DNA of 64,000 nt, taken from positions 62,001 through 126,000 of the forward strand of contig CACNRW010000003.1 in assembly GCA_902622875.1 (NCBI GenBank), given 5' to 3'. Within the stretch, counting starts at the first letter, position 1, and each line of letters begins with the position of its first letter. The DNA is from an uncultured SAR116 cluster alpha proteobacterium (lineage in GTDB: Bacteria; Pseudomonadota; Alphaproteobacteria; Puniceispirillales; Marisalimonadaceae). The position numbers were made by a program, and so were the translations under genes. This document shows, in pieces, positions 30,169 to 42,523 of this stretch. The notes under the pieces were generated by a model, which ran no database searches, had not been told where the DNA came from, and was given only the letters and a program-made list of their open reading frames with translations.

Positions 30169-32232
30169 TTACTTCTTTTTACTAAATTTATTTTTATAAT
30201 TTTCTTTAGGAGCAAACATCAATCCCAATTCTTTTTGTTGCAAAATTTTTATTTTATCTCTAATTTTTGCTGCTTCTTCAAATTCAAGGTTGCTTGCTGC
30301 TTTTTCCATCTCTGACTGAAGTTCTTGAATTGATTGCTTTATACTTTTCCCAACATGTTTAGAACTTTTATTGTCTTCACTCTCGTCACTAAGATTTTCT
30401 AATATGTTAGAAATTTTACTAATAACTGTTTTTGGAGTTATCTTATTCTTTAAATTATAATCAATTTGTTTTTTTCTTCTTCTGTTTGTTTCATCAATCG
30501 CGTACTGCATTGATCCAGTTATTGTATCAGCATATAATATAACATTACCTTCAACATGTCTTGCTGCACGTCCTATAGTTTGAATAAGTGATGTTTTTGA
30601 TCTAAGATATCCTTCTTTATCAGCATCTAATATAGCAACTAGTGCGCACTCTGGAATATCTAAACCTTCTCTTAAAAGATTAATTCCTATTAGCGCATCA
30701 AAAATTCCTAATCTTAAATCTCTTATTATTTCAATACGTTCTAGTGTATCTACGTCTGAGTGAATGTACCTTACTTTTAAACCAGCCTCAAACATATACT
30801 CACTCAAAGCTTCAGCCATTTTTTTTGTTAGTGTGGTAATTAAAACTCTATTTCCTTTTTTAGATTGCAACTTTGTTTCATGAATTAAATCATCAACTTG
30901 AGTTTTAGTAGGTCTTACAGTAATTTGAGGGTCTATGAGACCAGTGGGTCTGACTGATTGTTCAATAAATATACCATTTGTTTTATTTAGTTCCCACTCT
31001 CCAGGAGTAGCTGAAACGTGAATAGTATGAGGTCTAAAAGCTTCCCATTCTTCAAATTTTAAAGGTCGGTTATCCAAGCAAGAGGGTAATCTAAAACCAT
31101 ATTCTGATAAAGTAGATTTTCTTCGAAAATCACCTTTATACATTGCACCAATTTGACTTATTGTTATATGGCTTTCATCTGTAAACACAAGTGCGTCGTC
31201 AGGTAAATACTCAAAAAGAGTAGGTGGAGGTTCACCAGGATTTCTCCCTGACAGGTATCTACTATAGTTTTCTATTCCTGGGCATGTCCCAGCAGCAAGC
31301 ATCATTTCAAGATCAAAATTAGTTCGTTGCTCAAGTCTTTGTGCTTCCACTAGTTTATTACTTTTGTACAAGAATTCTAAATGGTGTTTTAACTCCTCTT
31401 TTATAGACTTTATTGCTTCGTTCAAAGTTGGTCTTGGTGTGACATAATGAGAGTTGGCATAAATTTTTATTGAAACTAATTTTGATAGTTTCTGCCCTGT
31501 TAAAGCATCTACCTCAAACAAATTTTCAATTTCATCACCGAATAAAGTGATTCTCCAGGCAACAGTTTCTAAGTGCGCTGGAAATATCTCTATTATATCT
31601 CCTCTTACTCTAAATGTACCTCTTACAAAGGACATGTCGTTTCTAGTGTATTGAAGTTCAGTAAATTGCCTTAATAACTTTTGTCGTGGAAAATATTCTC
31701 CTTCTTTTAAATTCATCGTCATTTTTGAATATGTTTCTACTGATCCAATACCATAAATACAAGATACCGATGCAACAATAATGACATCTTTTCTTTCAAG
31801 TAGAGCTCTTGTTGCAGAATGGCGCATTCTATCAATTTGATCATTAATACTAGATTCTTTTTCTATATATGTGTCTGAACGAGGGACATATGCCTCTGGT
31901 TGATAATAGTCATAGTAAGACACAAAATACTCAACAGCATTTTCAGGAAAAAAATCCTTCATTTCTCCATAAAGTTGCGCTGCAAGTGTCTTATTAGGAG
32001 CCATTACTAATGCTGGTCTATTTAGTGAATTAATGACATGGGCCATAGTAAAAGTTTTACCTGAACCTGTAACACCGAGTAAAACTTGATCTTTTTCATT
32101 ATTATTAACACCTGAAATTAACTCGTCTATGGCTTGTGGTTGGTCTCCAGTAGGAATAAAGTCAGATTTTAAATTAAAATTAGATTTTAAAGGATTTGAA
32201 ATATTATAATTTAATTTTTCAATGTTGTTCAT
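30169..32232 (-). CDS. uvrB: excinuclease ABC subunit B
   Basis: [82 protein letters not shown] domain at C-terminus. Confidence 0.98.
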   Translation of the reverse strand: MNNIEKLNYNISNPLKSNFNLKSDFIPTGDQPQAIDELISGVNNNEKDQVLLGVTGSGKTFTMAHVINSLNRPALVMAPNKTLAAQLYGEMKDFFPENAVEYFVSYYDYYQPEAYVPRSDTYIEKESSINDQIDRMRHSATRALLERKDVIIVASVSCIYGIGSVETYSKMTMNLKEGEYFPRQKLLRQFTELQYTRNDMSFVRGTFRVRGDIIEIFPAHLETVAWRITLFGDEIENLFEVDALTGQKLSKLVSIKIYANSHYVTPRPTLNEAIKSIKEELKHHLEFLYKSNKLVEAQRLEQRTNFDLEMMLAAGTCPGIENYSRYLSGRNPGEPPPTLFEYLPDDALVFTDESHITISQIGAMYKGDFRRKSTLSEYGFRLPSCLDNRPLKFEEWEAFRPHTIHVSATPGEWELNKTNGIFIEQSVRPTGLIDPQITVRPTKTQVDDLIHETKLQSKKGNRVLITTLTKKMAEALSEYMFEAGLKVRYIHSDVDTLERIEIIRDLRLGIFDALIGINLLREGLDIPECALVAILDADKEGYLRSKTSLIQTIGRAARHVEGNVILYADTITGSMQYAIDETNRRRKKQIDYNLKNKITPKTVISKISNILENLSDESEDNKSSKHVGKSIKQSIQELQSEMEKAASNLEFEEAAKIRDKIKILQQKELGLMFAPKENYKNKFSKKK

Positions 32233-32371
32233 TTTATTAAATAAGTAATTAATTTGCCATAAGATGTTTTATATCAAAAAATTACCTATTAATTAATAAA
32301 AAAGATTTTTAACAACTATATTTTGTAGTAGATCTTAATAATAACTAAATTTCTTTTTTTGGAGTTTAAAT

Positions 32372-33574
32372 ATGACTTTTATTTCTGACAGTTTAAATAG
32401 AATAAAACCTTCTGCAACAATGGTCATAACAGCCAAAGCAGCGCAATTAAAAAGAGAAGGAAAAAGAGTTATTGGATTATCGGCTGGTGAACCTGATTTT
32501 GATACACCAGAACATATAAAGGAAGCTGCAATAAATGCAATTCGCAAAGGATACACAAAGTATACGAACGTAGAAGGTATACCAGAACTTAGGCAAGCCA
32601 TAATTGATAAGTTTAAAAATGATAATGATTTGAGTTATTCAATAAATGACGTGATTGTAGGTACTGGTGGAAAACAAATTTTATTTAACGCACTGATTAG
32701 TTCTATAAATAAAGATGATGAGGTGATAATTCCAGCCCCATACTGGGTATCATATCCTGATATGACTTTGTTAGCGGGGGGTAAGCCTGTTATTGTAAGT
32801 TGTTCTCAAAAAACAGACTTTAAACTTACAGCCAAAGAATTAGAAAAAGTTGTAACAAAAAAAAGTAAATGGTTGATATTAAATAGTCCGTCTAATCCAA
32901 CTGGATCTTGTTATTCTAGAAAAGAGCTTGAGGAAATTGCTGATGTTGTTAGAAAACATAAAAATTTATATGTTATGACAGACGATATATATGAATATAT
33001 AATTTATGACAATTTTGAATTCTTCACATTTGCTCAAGTTGCTCCTGATTTAAAAGATAGAGTATTAACAGTAAATGGTGTTTCAAAAAGTTATTGTATG
33101 ACGGGTTGGCGAATTGGATATGCAGTTGGTCCTGAAATATTAATCAAAGCGATGATTAAAATTCAAGGGCAGTCAACTTCCAATGCCTCATCCATTTCAC
33201 AGTATGCTGCTTTGGCTGGAATAAGTGCAGATAATGACTTTTTGAAACCTTGTTTAAAAGCTTTTGATGAGAGGAGATGTTTTGTTGTAAAGAAACTCAA
33301 TAATATTCAAGGTATAAGTTGTTTATTACCTAAAGGGGCCTTTTATGCTTACCCAAATGTTTCTGGCTTAATAGGAAAAAAAACAAACGAAGGATTATTA
33401 TTAAAGAATGATACAGAAATTGTTCAATGGCTCTTAGAAACAGCAGAAGTTGCAGCAGTACCTGGAGTAGCTTTTGGATTAGAACCTTTTTTTAGAGTGT
33501 CATATGCAACAAGTTTAGACCTGTTAAAAGAAGCGATGAACAGGATTGAAAAAGCAGTATTAAGCTTATCTTAA
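32372..33574 (+). CDS. pyridoxal phosphate-dependent aminotransferase (aspartate aminotransferase type)
   Basis: VIGLSAGEPDFDTPEHIKEAA, NSPSNPTGSCYS, VNGVSKSYCMTGWRIGYAVGP. Confidence 0.94.
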   Translation: MTFISDSLNRIKPSATMVITAKAAQLKREGKRVIGLSAGEPDFDTPEHIKEAAINAIRKGYTKYTNVEGIPELRQAIIDKFKNDNDLSYSINDVIVGTGGKQILFNALISSINKDDEVIIPAPYWVSYPDMTLLAGGKPVIVSCSQKTDFKLTAKELEKVVTKKSKWLILNSPSNPTGSCYSRKELEEIADVVRKHKNLYVMTDDIYEYIIYDNFEFFTFAQVAPDLKDRVLTVNGVSKSYCMTGWRIGYAVGPEILIKAMIKIQGQSTSNASSISQYAALAGISADNDFLKPCLKAFDERRCFVVKKLNNIQGISCLLPKGAFYAYPNVSGLIGKKTNEGLLLKNDTEIVQWLLETAEVAAVPGVAFGLEPFFRVSYATSLDLLKEAMNRIEKAVLSLS

Positions 33575-33591
33575 AAAATTTGGAGTGGGTC

Positions 33592-34551
33592 GTGTTTCTT
33601 AAAAATAATAAGATTTGGAATTTAAAAGAAAGCAGTATTACAAGCGAGAGTGTTTTTAACTTACGAAGAAAAATTATAAAAAATTTTGCTATTGGCTCCC
33701 TAGTTGTTCCTAGTGCATCATTAATTCCTTTTACAGCATTTAGTTCATTTTATCCTCCAATAACTAACAATTTCTACAAAGTAGACAGAGATCTTACGAA
33801 AGAAAGCCTAGCGACTACCTATACAAACTTTTATGAATTTGGCTCAAGCAAAAATATTTGGAGAAGAGCTGCACAGCTTAAAACAGATCCTTGGTTATTA
33901 ACAATTGATGGATTGGTAAATAAACCATTAACTATTGACATTAAAGATTTACTAAAAAAAATTGGTGGAATTGAAGAAAGAGTTTATAGATTTAGATGTG
34001 TGGAAGCATGGTCAATGACTGTGCCTTGGGCTGGTTTTCCATTTAATAAAATCTTATCACTTGTTGAACCAAAGACTGATGCTAAATTTGTAAAGTTTGA
34101 AACTTTTTTCAACCCAGATATTGCACCAGGACAAAAACAGCAATGGTACCCATGGCCATTTCAAGAGGGTATAACCATTGAAGAAGCACAAAATGATTTA
34201 AGTTTTATTGCCACTGGTATTTATGGTAAAAAATTGCCTAATCAGAATGGGGCTCCATTACGCTTAGTTCTTCCATGGAAATATGGTTTCAAATCTATAA
34301 AGTCAATTGTAAAAATTAGTTTTGTAAATGAAAGACCTTTGGGTTTATGGGAAAAACTTGCACCAAAAGAATATGGATTTTGGGCTAATGTTAATCCAAG
34401 CGTACCCCATCCCAGATGGTCACAAAAATCAGAACAACAACTTGGAGTGGATGGAAGAATACCTACAATTATTTATAATGGATATGGTGATCATGTCGCT
34501 TCCATGTATAAAAAATTAGAGAAAAGTTTGCAGGATAATCTTTTTAGATAA
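33592..34551 (+). CDS. msrP: protein-methionine-sulfoxide reductase catalytic subunit MsrP (YedY), Mo-dependent
   Basis: ITSESVFNLRRKIIKNF Tat-like signal, RFRCVEAWSMTVPWAGFPF (Mo-ligand Cys), KYGFKSIKSIVKISF. GTG 33592 favoured over TTG 33580. Confidence 0.92.
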   Translation: MFLKNNKIWNLKESSITSESVFNLRRKIIKNFAIGSLVVPSASLIPFTAFSSFYPPITNNFYKVDRDLTKESLATTYTNFYEFGSSKNIWRRAAQLKTDPWLLTIDGLVNKPLTIDIKDLLKKIGGIEERVYRFRCVEAWSMTVPWAGFPFNKILSLVEPKTDAKFVKFETFFNPDIAPGQKQQWYPWPFQEGITIEEAQNDLSFIATGIYGKKLPNQNGAPLRLVLPWKYGFKSIKSIVKISFVNERPLGLWEKLAPKEYGFWANVNPSVPHPRWSQKSEQQLGVDGRIPTIIYNGYGDHVASMYKKLEKSLQDNLFR

Positions 34552-34569
34552 TTTAGGATTAATCTGTTA

Positions 34570-35997
34570 ATGAAAAATAATCCTAAAATTGTAAATAATC
34601 ATTTTAGTTTAGGTAGTGCCTTTTATGACATTGCCAAACCAGCCCAATTTCCTAATCATATTTTAAGGTTTAGAAATGATAGGGCGGCTAAACCAATAGG
34701 ATTTGATCATCTTGCCGATGATAAGTGGATAGACTATTTTGGCAAATTTAATAAATACCCTGGAGTAAATCACGATCCTTTGGCCTTAAAATATCATGGC
34801 CATCAATTTGGACATTATAACCCTGAATTAGGTGATGGAAGAGGTTTTTTATTAGCGCAAATTTTAGATAAGAAAAACAACTTATGGGATTTAGGGACAA
34901 AAGGGTCAGGGCAGACTAAATATAGCAGGGGAGGTGATGGTAGGCTAACACTGAAAGGAGCTGTTCGTGAGTTATTAGCTACAGAATTTTTATCTGCCTT
35001 AGGTGTGGCAACTAGTCAAACTTTATCTATAATTGAAACAGAAGAAGAACTTCAAAGAAATGATGAACCATCTCCAACTAGATCAGCAGTTTTAGTAAGA
35101 AGAAGCAATGGTCATATAAGGATAGGCACTTTTCAAAGATTAGCCTATTTGAATGAACAGGATAATATTGAAAAATTATTATATTATTTAAGAGATAATT
35201 ATTTTTCTCATATTAATAAGAATAATAACCGCACTGTTTTAATAGAAACTATCTTTTTAGAATGTGTAAAAAAAATTGCTACATCTTTGGGTAAAATTAT
35301 TATTTCAGGATTTGTTCATGGTGTTCTTAATACTGATAATTTTAATGTAACTGGTGAAGTTTTTGATTTTGGCCCTTGGAGGTTTATTCAATATGCAAAT
35401 CAAAACTTTACAGCAGCTTATTTTGATTACAATGGCAGATACTCCTTTGGAAAACAGCCAGAAGCTGCGTTATGGGCATTAACCCAATTAGGTAAAAGTC
35501 TAAACAAGTTAATTAATGAAAAAAGAATTATTGAAATTTTGAATCAATTTTCTACAACTTTTCATTTATCTCTTAAAAACCACTTTTGTTGGAGAATTGG
35601 AATACAAGATATTGATTCTACTAGTCTAAATGAAATAATGAATACTTTGTTAAAAGAAAGTGAAAAACATAAAATAGAATATGCTTCCTTTTTCTATGAT
35701 TTCTATGGAGGGCAAGACGCAGTTAAAGATTGCCTTGGTACTAATTACGGGAACAAATATAAGTTTCAGGGATTTTCCAAAGTTACAAATATTCTTAGAG
35801 ATACTCAGTCACTAAAAGGGGCATCAGAAAAAAGAAAAATTCTAGATAAAAATAGAGAAAATATGCTAATTGAAGAAGTAGAAGAAATATGGAACCATAT
35901 TGATCAAAATAATAATTGGAGTTTTTTATATAAAAAAATAAATGAAGTTAGAAAATTAGGTGATTTTTTGAAGTCCCAAAAACTTGTTAACTTTTAA
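34570..35997 (+). CDS. selO: protein adenylyltransferase SelO family (YdiU)
   Basis: YHGHQFGHYNPELGDGRGFLLAQI, GTKGSGQTKYSRGGDGRLTLKGAVRELL, HGVLNTDNFNVTGEVFDFGPWRFI. Confidence 0.94.
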   Translation: MKNNPKIVNNHFSLGSAFYDIAKPAQFPNHILRFRNDRAAKPIGFDHLADDKWIDYFGKFNKYPGVNHDPLALKYHGHQFGHYNPELGDGRGFLLAQILDKKNNLWDLGTKGSGQTKYSRGGDGRLTLKGAVRELLATEFLSALGVATSQTLSIIETEEELQRNDEPSPTRSAVLVRRSNGHIRIGTFQRLAYLNEQDNIEKLLYYLRDNYFSHINKNNNRTVLIETIFLECVKKIATSLGKIIISGFVHGVLNTDNFNVTGEVFDFGPWRFIQYANQNFTAAYFDYNGRYSFGKQPEAALWALTQLGKSLNKLINEKRIIEILNQFSTTFHLSLKNHFCWRIGIQDIDSTSLNEIMNTLLKESEKHKIEYASFFYDFYGGQDAVKDCLGTNYGNKYKFQGFSKVTNILRDTQSLKGASEKRKILDKNRENMLIEEVEEIWNHIDQNNNWSFLYKKINEVRKLGDFLKSQKLVNF

Positions 35998-36942
35998 AAT
36001 TGTTTCCTTATTAGTATTCAATTTGACTTTTTTATAATTGAATAATTTTCCCTCAAAATTTTTTATAATACCTAATTCTTCAAGATTTTTTAAAAAATTT
36101 GAAATTTTACTAATTTCTTTTGACAAATATGAGACAAATAAAGGTGTTGGTAATGTAGCAGTTTCAGAAATCATATTAACACTGTCGCTGGTTACTATTA
36201 CATAATCAGTTATTTTTAAAATATCTGGATACAGGTTTTGTTCGGAAGATGTCATTATATGAAAATTTTCATTACGTTTTAAAAATGATGAATTTAAAAT
36301 TTTGATAGCCTTTAAGGGCGTTCGTCTAGATAATAAAACAACCAACTGACAATTGAGATTTTTTGTTGCTTCTACAATTTTCATACTTAAATAGTAATAA
36401 TCTGAATTCTTTGGTTTATACCTCTTATTATTTCCACCTATCATTAATAAAATGAGATTTTTTTTATTACTTTTTATTAATTTAATTTTTTTTTCTTCAA
36501 TCTTTTTTAATTCACTATAATTAAAGAAAGATAGTGCCCCTTTCGTTTGTATCACATTTTTGGCAGTTACATTATCGTGTTCTGGAATAAGTAATAAATC
36601 AAAATACTCAAAAGGTACTTTTGGGTTTTGAATGTGAACAGTTTTAACTTTATCTTTCAGAATTAATTTTAAAGCCATTGAAACCCCAGCCATTCTTTTA
36701 CCAGTTGTAATTATTATTGTAGGTGGAGTATTATTTTTTAATAAATGATTTTTAATAGTGAAAACAAATAATTTTCTTAATAAAGGAAATTTTTTTAACA
36801 AATAAGGTGGATTAAATTTTATTAACATGAAATTTATATTCAACAATTTAGCTAGTGCTAAGGACTGATTTTCCATTCCCTTAGTTCCATCACTTATTAC
36901 CCAACCATTTTTTTTTGTTGACTTCTTCAACTTCTCACTCAC
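35956..36942 (-). CDS. mitochondrial fission ELM1 family protein
   Basis: WVISDGTKGMENQSLALAKLL, IIITTGKRMAGVSMAL, VHIQNPKVPFEYFDLLLIPEHD, LLMIGGNNKRY, ITDYVIVTSDSVNMISETA. Confidence 0.9.
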   Translation of the reverse strand: MSEKLKKSTKKNGWVISDGTKGMENQSLALAKLLNINFMLIKFNPPYLLKKFPLLRKLFVFTIKNHLLKNNTPPTIIITTGKRMAGVSMALKLILKDKVKTVHIQNPKVPFEYFDLLLIPEHDNVTAKNVIQTKGALSFFNYSELKKIEEKKIKLIKSNKKNLILLMIGGNNKRYKPKNSDYYYLSMKIVEATKNLNCQLVVLLSRRTPLKAIKILNSSFLKRNENFHIMTSSEQNLYPDILKITDYVIVTSDSVNMISETATLPTPLFVSYLSKEISKISNFLKNLEELGIIKNFEGKLFNYKKVKLNTNKETILKVNKFLGLQKIT

Positions 36943-37060
36943 TAAAATATTTTGTATTTTATAATTAAATTATTTCCTGAAATAAAATTGTATATACATG
37001 TTCATTATAGTAATATTATTAGGATTTATTTACTACATATTATAAAGAAATACTTATATA

Positions 37061-37549
37061 ATGAAAAACGAAAAAACTAAGTTAGATAGTATAGACCTTA
37101 AAATATTAAGTGAATTACAACAAAATGGCAAAACTAGTAATGTTGAACTAGCTAATATAGTTAAAATTTCTCCACCTTCATGTTTAAGGCGAGTTAAATC
37201 TCTAGAAAATAGGAATTTCATTCGTGGTTATAATGCTATTTTAAATCCAGAACTTTTGGGTTTTAAAGTTACTGTATTTGCTCATGTTGGACTTGAAAGT
37301 CAAGCTGAAACCGATCTAAAAAATTTTGAAAATTATATATCTCTTTTTCCTGAAGTAAGAGAATGTTATATGCTTGTTGGAGAAGTCGATTTTCTCCTAA
37401 AAATTGTTGCAAAAGATTGGGATGATTTTCAAACATTTTTAACAAAAAATCTGACACAAGCTCCTAAAGTTAGCAATGTTAAAACTTCATTAAATATTAG
37501 AAGTATTAAATGTTTACCAGAAATACCATTTGAAATTATATTGAAATAA
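37061..37549 (+). CDS. Lrp/AsnC family transcriptional regulator
   Basis: [48 protein letters not shown]-like C-terminal domain. Confidence 0.93.
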   Translation: MKNEKTKLDSIDLKILSELQQNGKTSNVELANIVKISPPSCLRRVKSLENRNFIRGYNAILNPELLGFKVTVFAHVGLESQAETDLKNFENYISLFPEVRECYMLVGEVDFLLKIVAKDWDDFQTFLTKNLTQAPKVSNVKTSLNIRSIKCLPEIPFEIILK

Positions 37550-38015
37550 TTTCAATTGATAATATTTCATAATGTTTTGTTCCGCCAGGTGCGGAAACAG
37601 TAACTGACGTACCTACTTCTTTACCTATTAACGCTTTAGCTATTGGTGATGCTATTGATATTAACCCCACATCAAGATTTGCTTCATATGGCCCTACTAT
37701 TTGATAGTCTGTTTCCTGATTGTTTTCTTCATCTACGATTTTGACTTTAGTTCCAAAAGTTACAGTTTCACCTGATAATTTACTAAGATCTATTACTTCT
37801 GCTCTACTGGTAACGTCTTCAAGTTCTGTAATTCTTCCTTCAATAAATGATTGTCTATCTTTTGCAGCATGATATTCTGCATTTTCTTTTAGGTCGCCAT
37901 GCTCTCTTGCAACGGCTATAGCTTGGATGATATTAGGTCTTTCTGATTTTTTTAGATTATTTAGCTCCGACTTAATCTTTTCAAGCCCAGATGATGTAAA
38001 AGGTATCCTATTCAT
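37536..38015 (-). CDS. greA: transcription elongation factor GreA
   Basis: [59 protein letters not shown]. Confidence 0.96.
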   Translation of the reverse strand: MNRIPFTSSGLEKIKSELNNLKKSERPNIIQAIAVAREHGDLKENAEYHAAKDRQSFIEGRITELEDVTSRAEVIDLSKLSGETVTFGTKVKIVDEENNQETDYQIVGPYEANLDVGLISIASPIAKALIGKEVGTSVTVSAPGGTKHYEILSIEIISI

Positions 38016-38067
38016 TTTGAAGTTTCCATATAATCAATTTCAAATAATCTTATAATATAAAAAATTA

Positions 38068-41000
38068 TTATTCAAAGTATGATTGAAGTGATTTGACACC
38101 TAAATTTTCATTTTTTATAGATTTGATAGCTAATGTTGCAGCTAGAGCTCCTTGTAGAGTTGTATAATAAGGAATTTTATTTATGAGTGCAGTTTGCCTC
38201 AAAGAGAAACTGTCTTTAATTGAATTTGTTCCTTCTGCTGTATTAATTACAAGATGTATTTCTTTAGATAACATTGCATCAACAGCATTTGGTCTACCCT
38301 CGATCACTTTTTTAATATATTTAGTATTAATCTTATTATCATTAAGAGTTTTGGCAGTACCATAAGTAGCACATATTTTGAAGCCCAAACTTTCAAGATT
38401 TTTTGCAATGGGTATTATATTTTTTTTATCATCATCTTTTATAGAAATAAAGACTTGACCTTCTTGAGGTAGATTTATATTAGCTCCAAGTTGGCTTTTG
38501 GCAAAAGCTTCACCGAAAGTTGAGCCTATTCCCATAACTTCTCCTGTAGACTTCATCTCTGGTCCGAGTATTACATCGGTTCCTGGAAACCGTGCAAATG
38601 GAAATACAGCTTCTTTTACAGATATATGTTTCATTTTATTTTTAGGAAGTTTAAAATCAGACAATTTTTTACCCATTATAATTTGTGATGCTATTTTTAC
38701 TAGGGGGATACCAGTTGATTTAGCAACAAACGGGATGGTTCTACTTCCTCTTGGATTTACTTCTAATATAAAAATTCTATCATTTTGGATTGCAAATTGA
38801 ATATTAATAAAACCGATTACTTTTAGTCCTTCAGCTAGTTTTTTAGTTTGTAATATTATTTCGTTAATAATTTGTTCATCAAGAGTTTGAGGTGGAAGAG
38901 CACAAGCTGAGTCACCAGAATGAATTCCAGCTTCTTCTATATGCTCCATTATACCTGCAATTAAAGTTTCCTCTCCATCCGATATAGCATCAACGTCAAC
39001 TTCAATTGCATTTTTTAAAAAACTATCTATTAATACAGGATTATTTCCAGAAACTTTTACCGCTTCATTTATATATATTTGCAATTGGTTATTATTATAA
39101 ACTATTTCCATTGCACGACCACCAAGAACATAACTAGGTCTTATCACAACTGGAAAACCAATTTTATTAGCTATTTTAATTGCCTCGTTTTTACTACTTG
39201 CAACATCATTTAATGGTTGATTAAGTTCCAATTTTTGTATCAGTTCTTTAAAGCTCTTTCTATCTTCAGCTAAGTCTATTGCTTTTACAGACGTTCCTAA
39301 AATTTTGATTCCTGCTTTTTCCAAACTAGATGAAATTTTTAGGGGTGTTTGTCCTCCTAATTGGACTATTGCTCCAATAACCTTTCCATTTTTATTTTCT
39401 TTTTCAATAATAGACAGAACATCCTCGTGAGTTAGAGGTTCAAAATATAACTTATCCGACGTATCATAATCAGTTGAAACTGTTTCAGGATTACAATTGA
39501 TCATAATAGTCTCGTAGCCTGCATCTGTTAAACTGTATGCTGCGTGAACACAACAATAGTCAAATTCTATACCTTGACCTATTCTATTTGGTCCTCCTCC
39601 AAGTATAATTACTTTATTTTCTTTTGAAGGGTAAACCTCACATTCATTAATATTATTTTGTTCATAAGAACTATACAGGTAAGCTGTTTCAGAAAAAAAT
39701 TCGGCAGCACATGTATCAACTCTCTTATAAGATGGAAAAATTTTAAATTGATAACGAAGCTCAGATATTTTCTGAATACTTAAGTTAGTTAACTCTGATA
39801 TACGTTTATCAGAAAAACCCATAGACTTAATGTTTCTTAGAAATATTTCATTTAGCGGGAATAAGTTTTCTTTTAATTTTTCTTCAACAATTATTATACC
39901 GCTTATTTGTTCCAGAAACCACTTATCCCATCCAGTTATTTTAGAAATATCTTCAATTGAGACTTTATATCTTAATGCAGTTGATATTCTTAATATTCTC
40001 TCAGGTACTTGTTCCGCTAACCAGCCAAATATATTATCTTTGTCATTTATCACTTCACTTTGATTAGGAAAAGGTACATCATTTAAACCAGATAAATCTG
40101 TTTCTAGAGATCTAAGGGCTTTTTGAAGAGATTCTTGAAAAGATCTTCCAATTGCCATTGCTTCTCCTACAGATTTCATGGAAGTTGATAAAAAATTGTT
40201 ACTCCCAGGAAATTTTTCAAAAGTGAAACGAGGTATTTTTGTGACCACATAGTCTATAGTAGGTTCAAAACTAGCAGGTGTAGATTTTGTAATGTCATTT
40301 TGTAACTCGTCTAAATTATATCCAATTGCAAGTTTTGCAGCAACTTTTGCTATTGGAAAACCTGTCGCTTTAGATGCTAAGGCAGAGGACCTACTAACCC
40401 TTGGATTCATTTCGATTACAATCAATCTGCCATCAATTGGATTAAGTGCAAATTGTACATTTGATCCACCAGTATCAACGCCAATTTCCCTAATAACAGC
40501 AATACTGGCATTACGCATGTTTTGAAATTCTTTATCAGTAAGAGTTAGAGCAGGAGCCACAGTAATGGAATCTCCAGTATGCACCCCCATTGGATCTACA
40601 TTTTCAATAGAACATATAATTATACAGTTATCAGAATGATCTCTAACAACCTCCATTTCATACTCTTTCCAACCAAGAAGAGACTCCTCAATAAGTACCT
40701 CTGTGCTTGGAGATAACTTTAGTCCATTTGAGACAATTTCAATGAATTCTTCTTTATTGTAGGCTATACCACCTCCTTCCCCACCAAGGGTAAAGGATGG
40801 CCTGATAATAGCCGGTAATCCTACAAAATCTAATGCTAATTTAGCCTCATTAAGATTTTTGGCAATTTTTGCTCTTGCTGATTCTAGTCCAATCTTGTTC
40901 ATACTCTTTTTAAATAATTCCCTATCCTCAGCTTTGTTAATAGAATCTGGTTTGGCACCAATAATTTCTACGCCATTTTTTTTAAGAACACCTGAGTTAT

Positions 41001-41307
41001 GCAAATCTAAGGTAGCATTTAAAGCCGTTTGTCCGCCCATAGTTGGAAGAATTGCATCAGGTTTTTCTATTTTTATAATTTTTTCAATCGTATCCGTTTC
41101 TATAGGTTCAATATAAGTAGCATCGGCCATAATTGGATCTGTCATGATTGTAGCTGGGTTAGAATTTATTAAAATTACCCTTATACCTTCTTCAATAAGA
41201 GCTTTACATGCTTGAGCACCTGAATAGTCAAATTCACAAGCTTGACCAATAATAATAGGGCCCGCTCCAATAATTAAAACTGACTTTATTTCACTGCGTT
41301 TTGGCAT
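38068..41307 (-). CDS. carB: carbamoyl-phosphate synthase large subunit
   Basis: [28 protein letters not shown]-grasp duplicates, [20 protein letters not shown]. Confidence 0.98.
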   Translation of the reverse strand: MPKRSEIKSVLIIGAGPIIIGQACEFDYSGAQACKALIEEGIRVILINSNPATIMTDPIMADATYIEPIETDTIEKIIKIEKPDAILPTMGGQTALNATLDLHNSGVLKKNGVEIIGAKPDSINKAEDRELFKKSMNKIGLESARAKIAKNLNEAKLALDFVGLPAIIRPSFTLGGEGGGIAYNKEEFIEIVSNGLKLSPSTEVLIEESLLGWKEYEMEVVRDHSDNCIIICSIENVDPMGVHTGDSITVAPALTLTDKEFQNMRNASIAVIREIGVDTGGSNVQFALNPIDGRLIVIEMNPRVSRSSALASKATGFPIAKVAAKLAIGYNLDELQNDITKSTPASFEPTIDYVVTKIPRFTFEKFPGSNNFLSTSMKSVGEAMAIGRSFQESLQKALRSLETDLSGLNDVPFPNQSEVINDKDNIFGWLAEQVPERILRISTALRYKVSIEDISKITGWDKWFLEQISGIIIVEEKLKENLFPLNEIFLRNIKSMGFSDKRISELTNLSIQKISELRYQFKIFPSYKRVDTCAAEFFSETAYLYSSYEQNNINECEVYPSKENKVIILGGGPNRIGQGIEFDYCCVHAAYSLTDAGYETIMINCNPETVSTDYDTSDKLYFEPLTHEDVLSIIEKENKNGKVIGAIVQLGGQTPLKISSSLEKAGIKILGTSVKAIDLAEDRKSFKELIQKLELNQPLNDVASSKNEAIKIANKIGFPVVIRPSYVLGGRAMEIVYNNNQLQIYINEAVKVSGNNPVLIDSFLKNAIEVDVDAISDGEETLIAGIMEHIEEAGIHSGDSACALPPQTLDEQIINEIILQTKKLAEGLKVIGFINIQFAIQNDRIFILEVNPRGSRTIPFVAKSTGIPLVKIASQIIMGKKLSDFKLPKNKMKHISVKEAVFPFARFPGTDVILGPEMKSTGEVMGIGSTFGEAFAKSQLGANINLPQEGQVFISIKDDDKKNIIPIAKNLESLGFKICATYGTAKTLNDNKINTKYIKKVIEGRPNAVDAMLSKEIHLVINTAEGTNSIKDSFSLRQTALINKIPYYTTLQGALAATLAIKSIKNENLGVKSLQSYFE

Positions 41308-42523
41308 TTTTTGATACTTTTATAAGATTTAAAAATTCATCAAATAGATATGACGACTCAGTCGGCCCAGGAGAGGCCTCAGGATGGTATTGAACAGAAA
41401 ATATTGGAAGATCTTTATGTTTAATGCCTTCTATTGAACTGTCAAACAACGATGTGTGAGTAATTTCAAAACAATCGGGAAGAGATTTTATATCTATTTG
41501 ATAACCATGATTTTGGCTAGTTATTTCAACTTTGTTATTCAATAAATTTTTAACCGGGTGATTAGCCCCTCTATGTCCTTGTGACATTTTGCTAGTTGTA
41601 GCTCCAAAAGATAGTCCGATTAATTGATGACCAATGCATATTCCAAAAACAGGAATACTTAACTTGAATATTGACTTAAGTAATTTTCTACATTTTGTTT
41701 CTGTTGCTGCTGGATCTCCTGGGCCGTTTGATAAGAAAATTCCATCTGGTTCAAAACTTTTTATTTTTTCAAAATTAGTATCTTCTGGAAATACAACAAC
41801 CTCAGCATTTAAATTTACCAGATGCCTAAGTATATTTCGTTTAACGCCAAAATCGATAACAATTATTTTTGGCTTAAAATTTATATCATCCATATTTTTT
41901 TTCGATAATAATTCGTGAGGTCGTTCGGTGAATTGATATTGATTTTTCGTGGTTACAAAAGATGAGAGATTTAAACCATCCATTGGAGGGTGTCTATTTA
42001 ATTCAGATTTCAATCCATCAAAGTCAAAATTTCCATTTTCATCATAACATATCATCGCATTACAACTTTTATACTTTCGTATGGTTTTAGTTAATAAACG
42101 TGTATCAATTCCTGCAATACCAGGAATTTTGTTAAAAATTAACCAATCATTAAAGCTTTTTTCAGAACGCCAGTTAGATGGAGAAGAAGGAAGTTGTCTT
42201 ACAACAATTCCTGCTATAGATCCTGTTTTTCCTTCATTGTCAGAACTATTTGAACCTATATTTCCAATATGTGGAAAGGTAAAAGAAATTATTTGACCAG
42301 AATAAGAAGGATCGGTAATTATTTCTTGATAACCTGTAAGAGAGGTATTGAAACATATTTCTCCCAGACTTCTTTTTTTTGAACCAAAAGATGTACCTAA
42401 AAAATGTGAGCCATCATTTAAAATTAATACACTATTTAATAATTTTTTTTCATGAATTTTCTTTAAATCAAATGGGATATAAGCGTCATAAAGAGATACT
42501 TTTTTTTGATTTGATTTTTTCAT
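41291..42523 (-). CDS. carA: carbamoyl-phosphate synthase small subunit
   Basis: [64 protein letters not shown]. Confidence 0.97.
   Translation of the reverse strand: MKKSNQKKVSLYDAYIPFDLKKIHEKKLLNSVLILNDGSHFLGTSFGSKKRSLGEICFNTSLTGYQEIITDPSYSGQIISFTFPHIGNIGSNSSDNEGKTGSIAGIVVRQLPSSPSNWRSEKSFNDWLIFNKIPGIAGIDTRLLTKTIRKYKSCNAMICYDENGNFDFDGLKSELNRHPPMDGLNLSSFVTTKNQYQFTERPHELLSKKNMDDINFKPKIIVIDFGVKRNILRHLVNLNAEVVVFPEDTNFEKIKSFEPDGIFLSNGPGDPAATETKCRKLLKSIFKLSIPVFGICIGHQLIGLSFGATTSKMSQGHRGANHPVKNLLNNKVEITSQNHGYQIDIKSLPDCFEITHTSLFDSSIEGIKHKDLPIFSVQYHPEASPGPTESSYLFDEFLNLIKVSKNAKTQ

Noticed and set aside
37540-37556. Perfect inverted repeat ATTGAAAT-A-ATTTCAAT spanning the convergent lrp and greA stop codons
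   Set aside because: One-base centre and all-AT-rich arms lying inside two coding ends make a stable RNA terminator unlikely; such repeats are expected by chance at this composition.
38183-41116. Several ORFs antisense to carB (38183, 38498, 39830, 40292, 40859)
   Set aside because: Shadow frames of a strongly conserved gene; no independent family signal. The same reasoning was applied to other antisense ORFs in the track (e.g. 406-627, 5935-6321, 18036-18401, 55396-55752).
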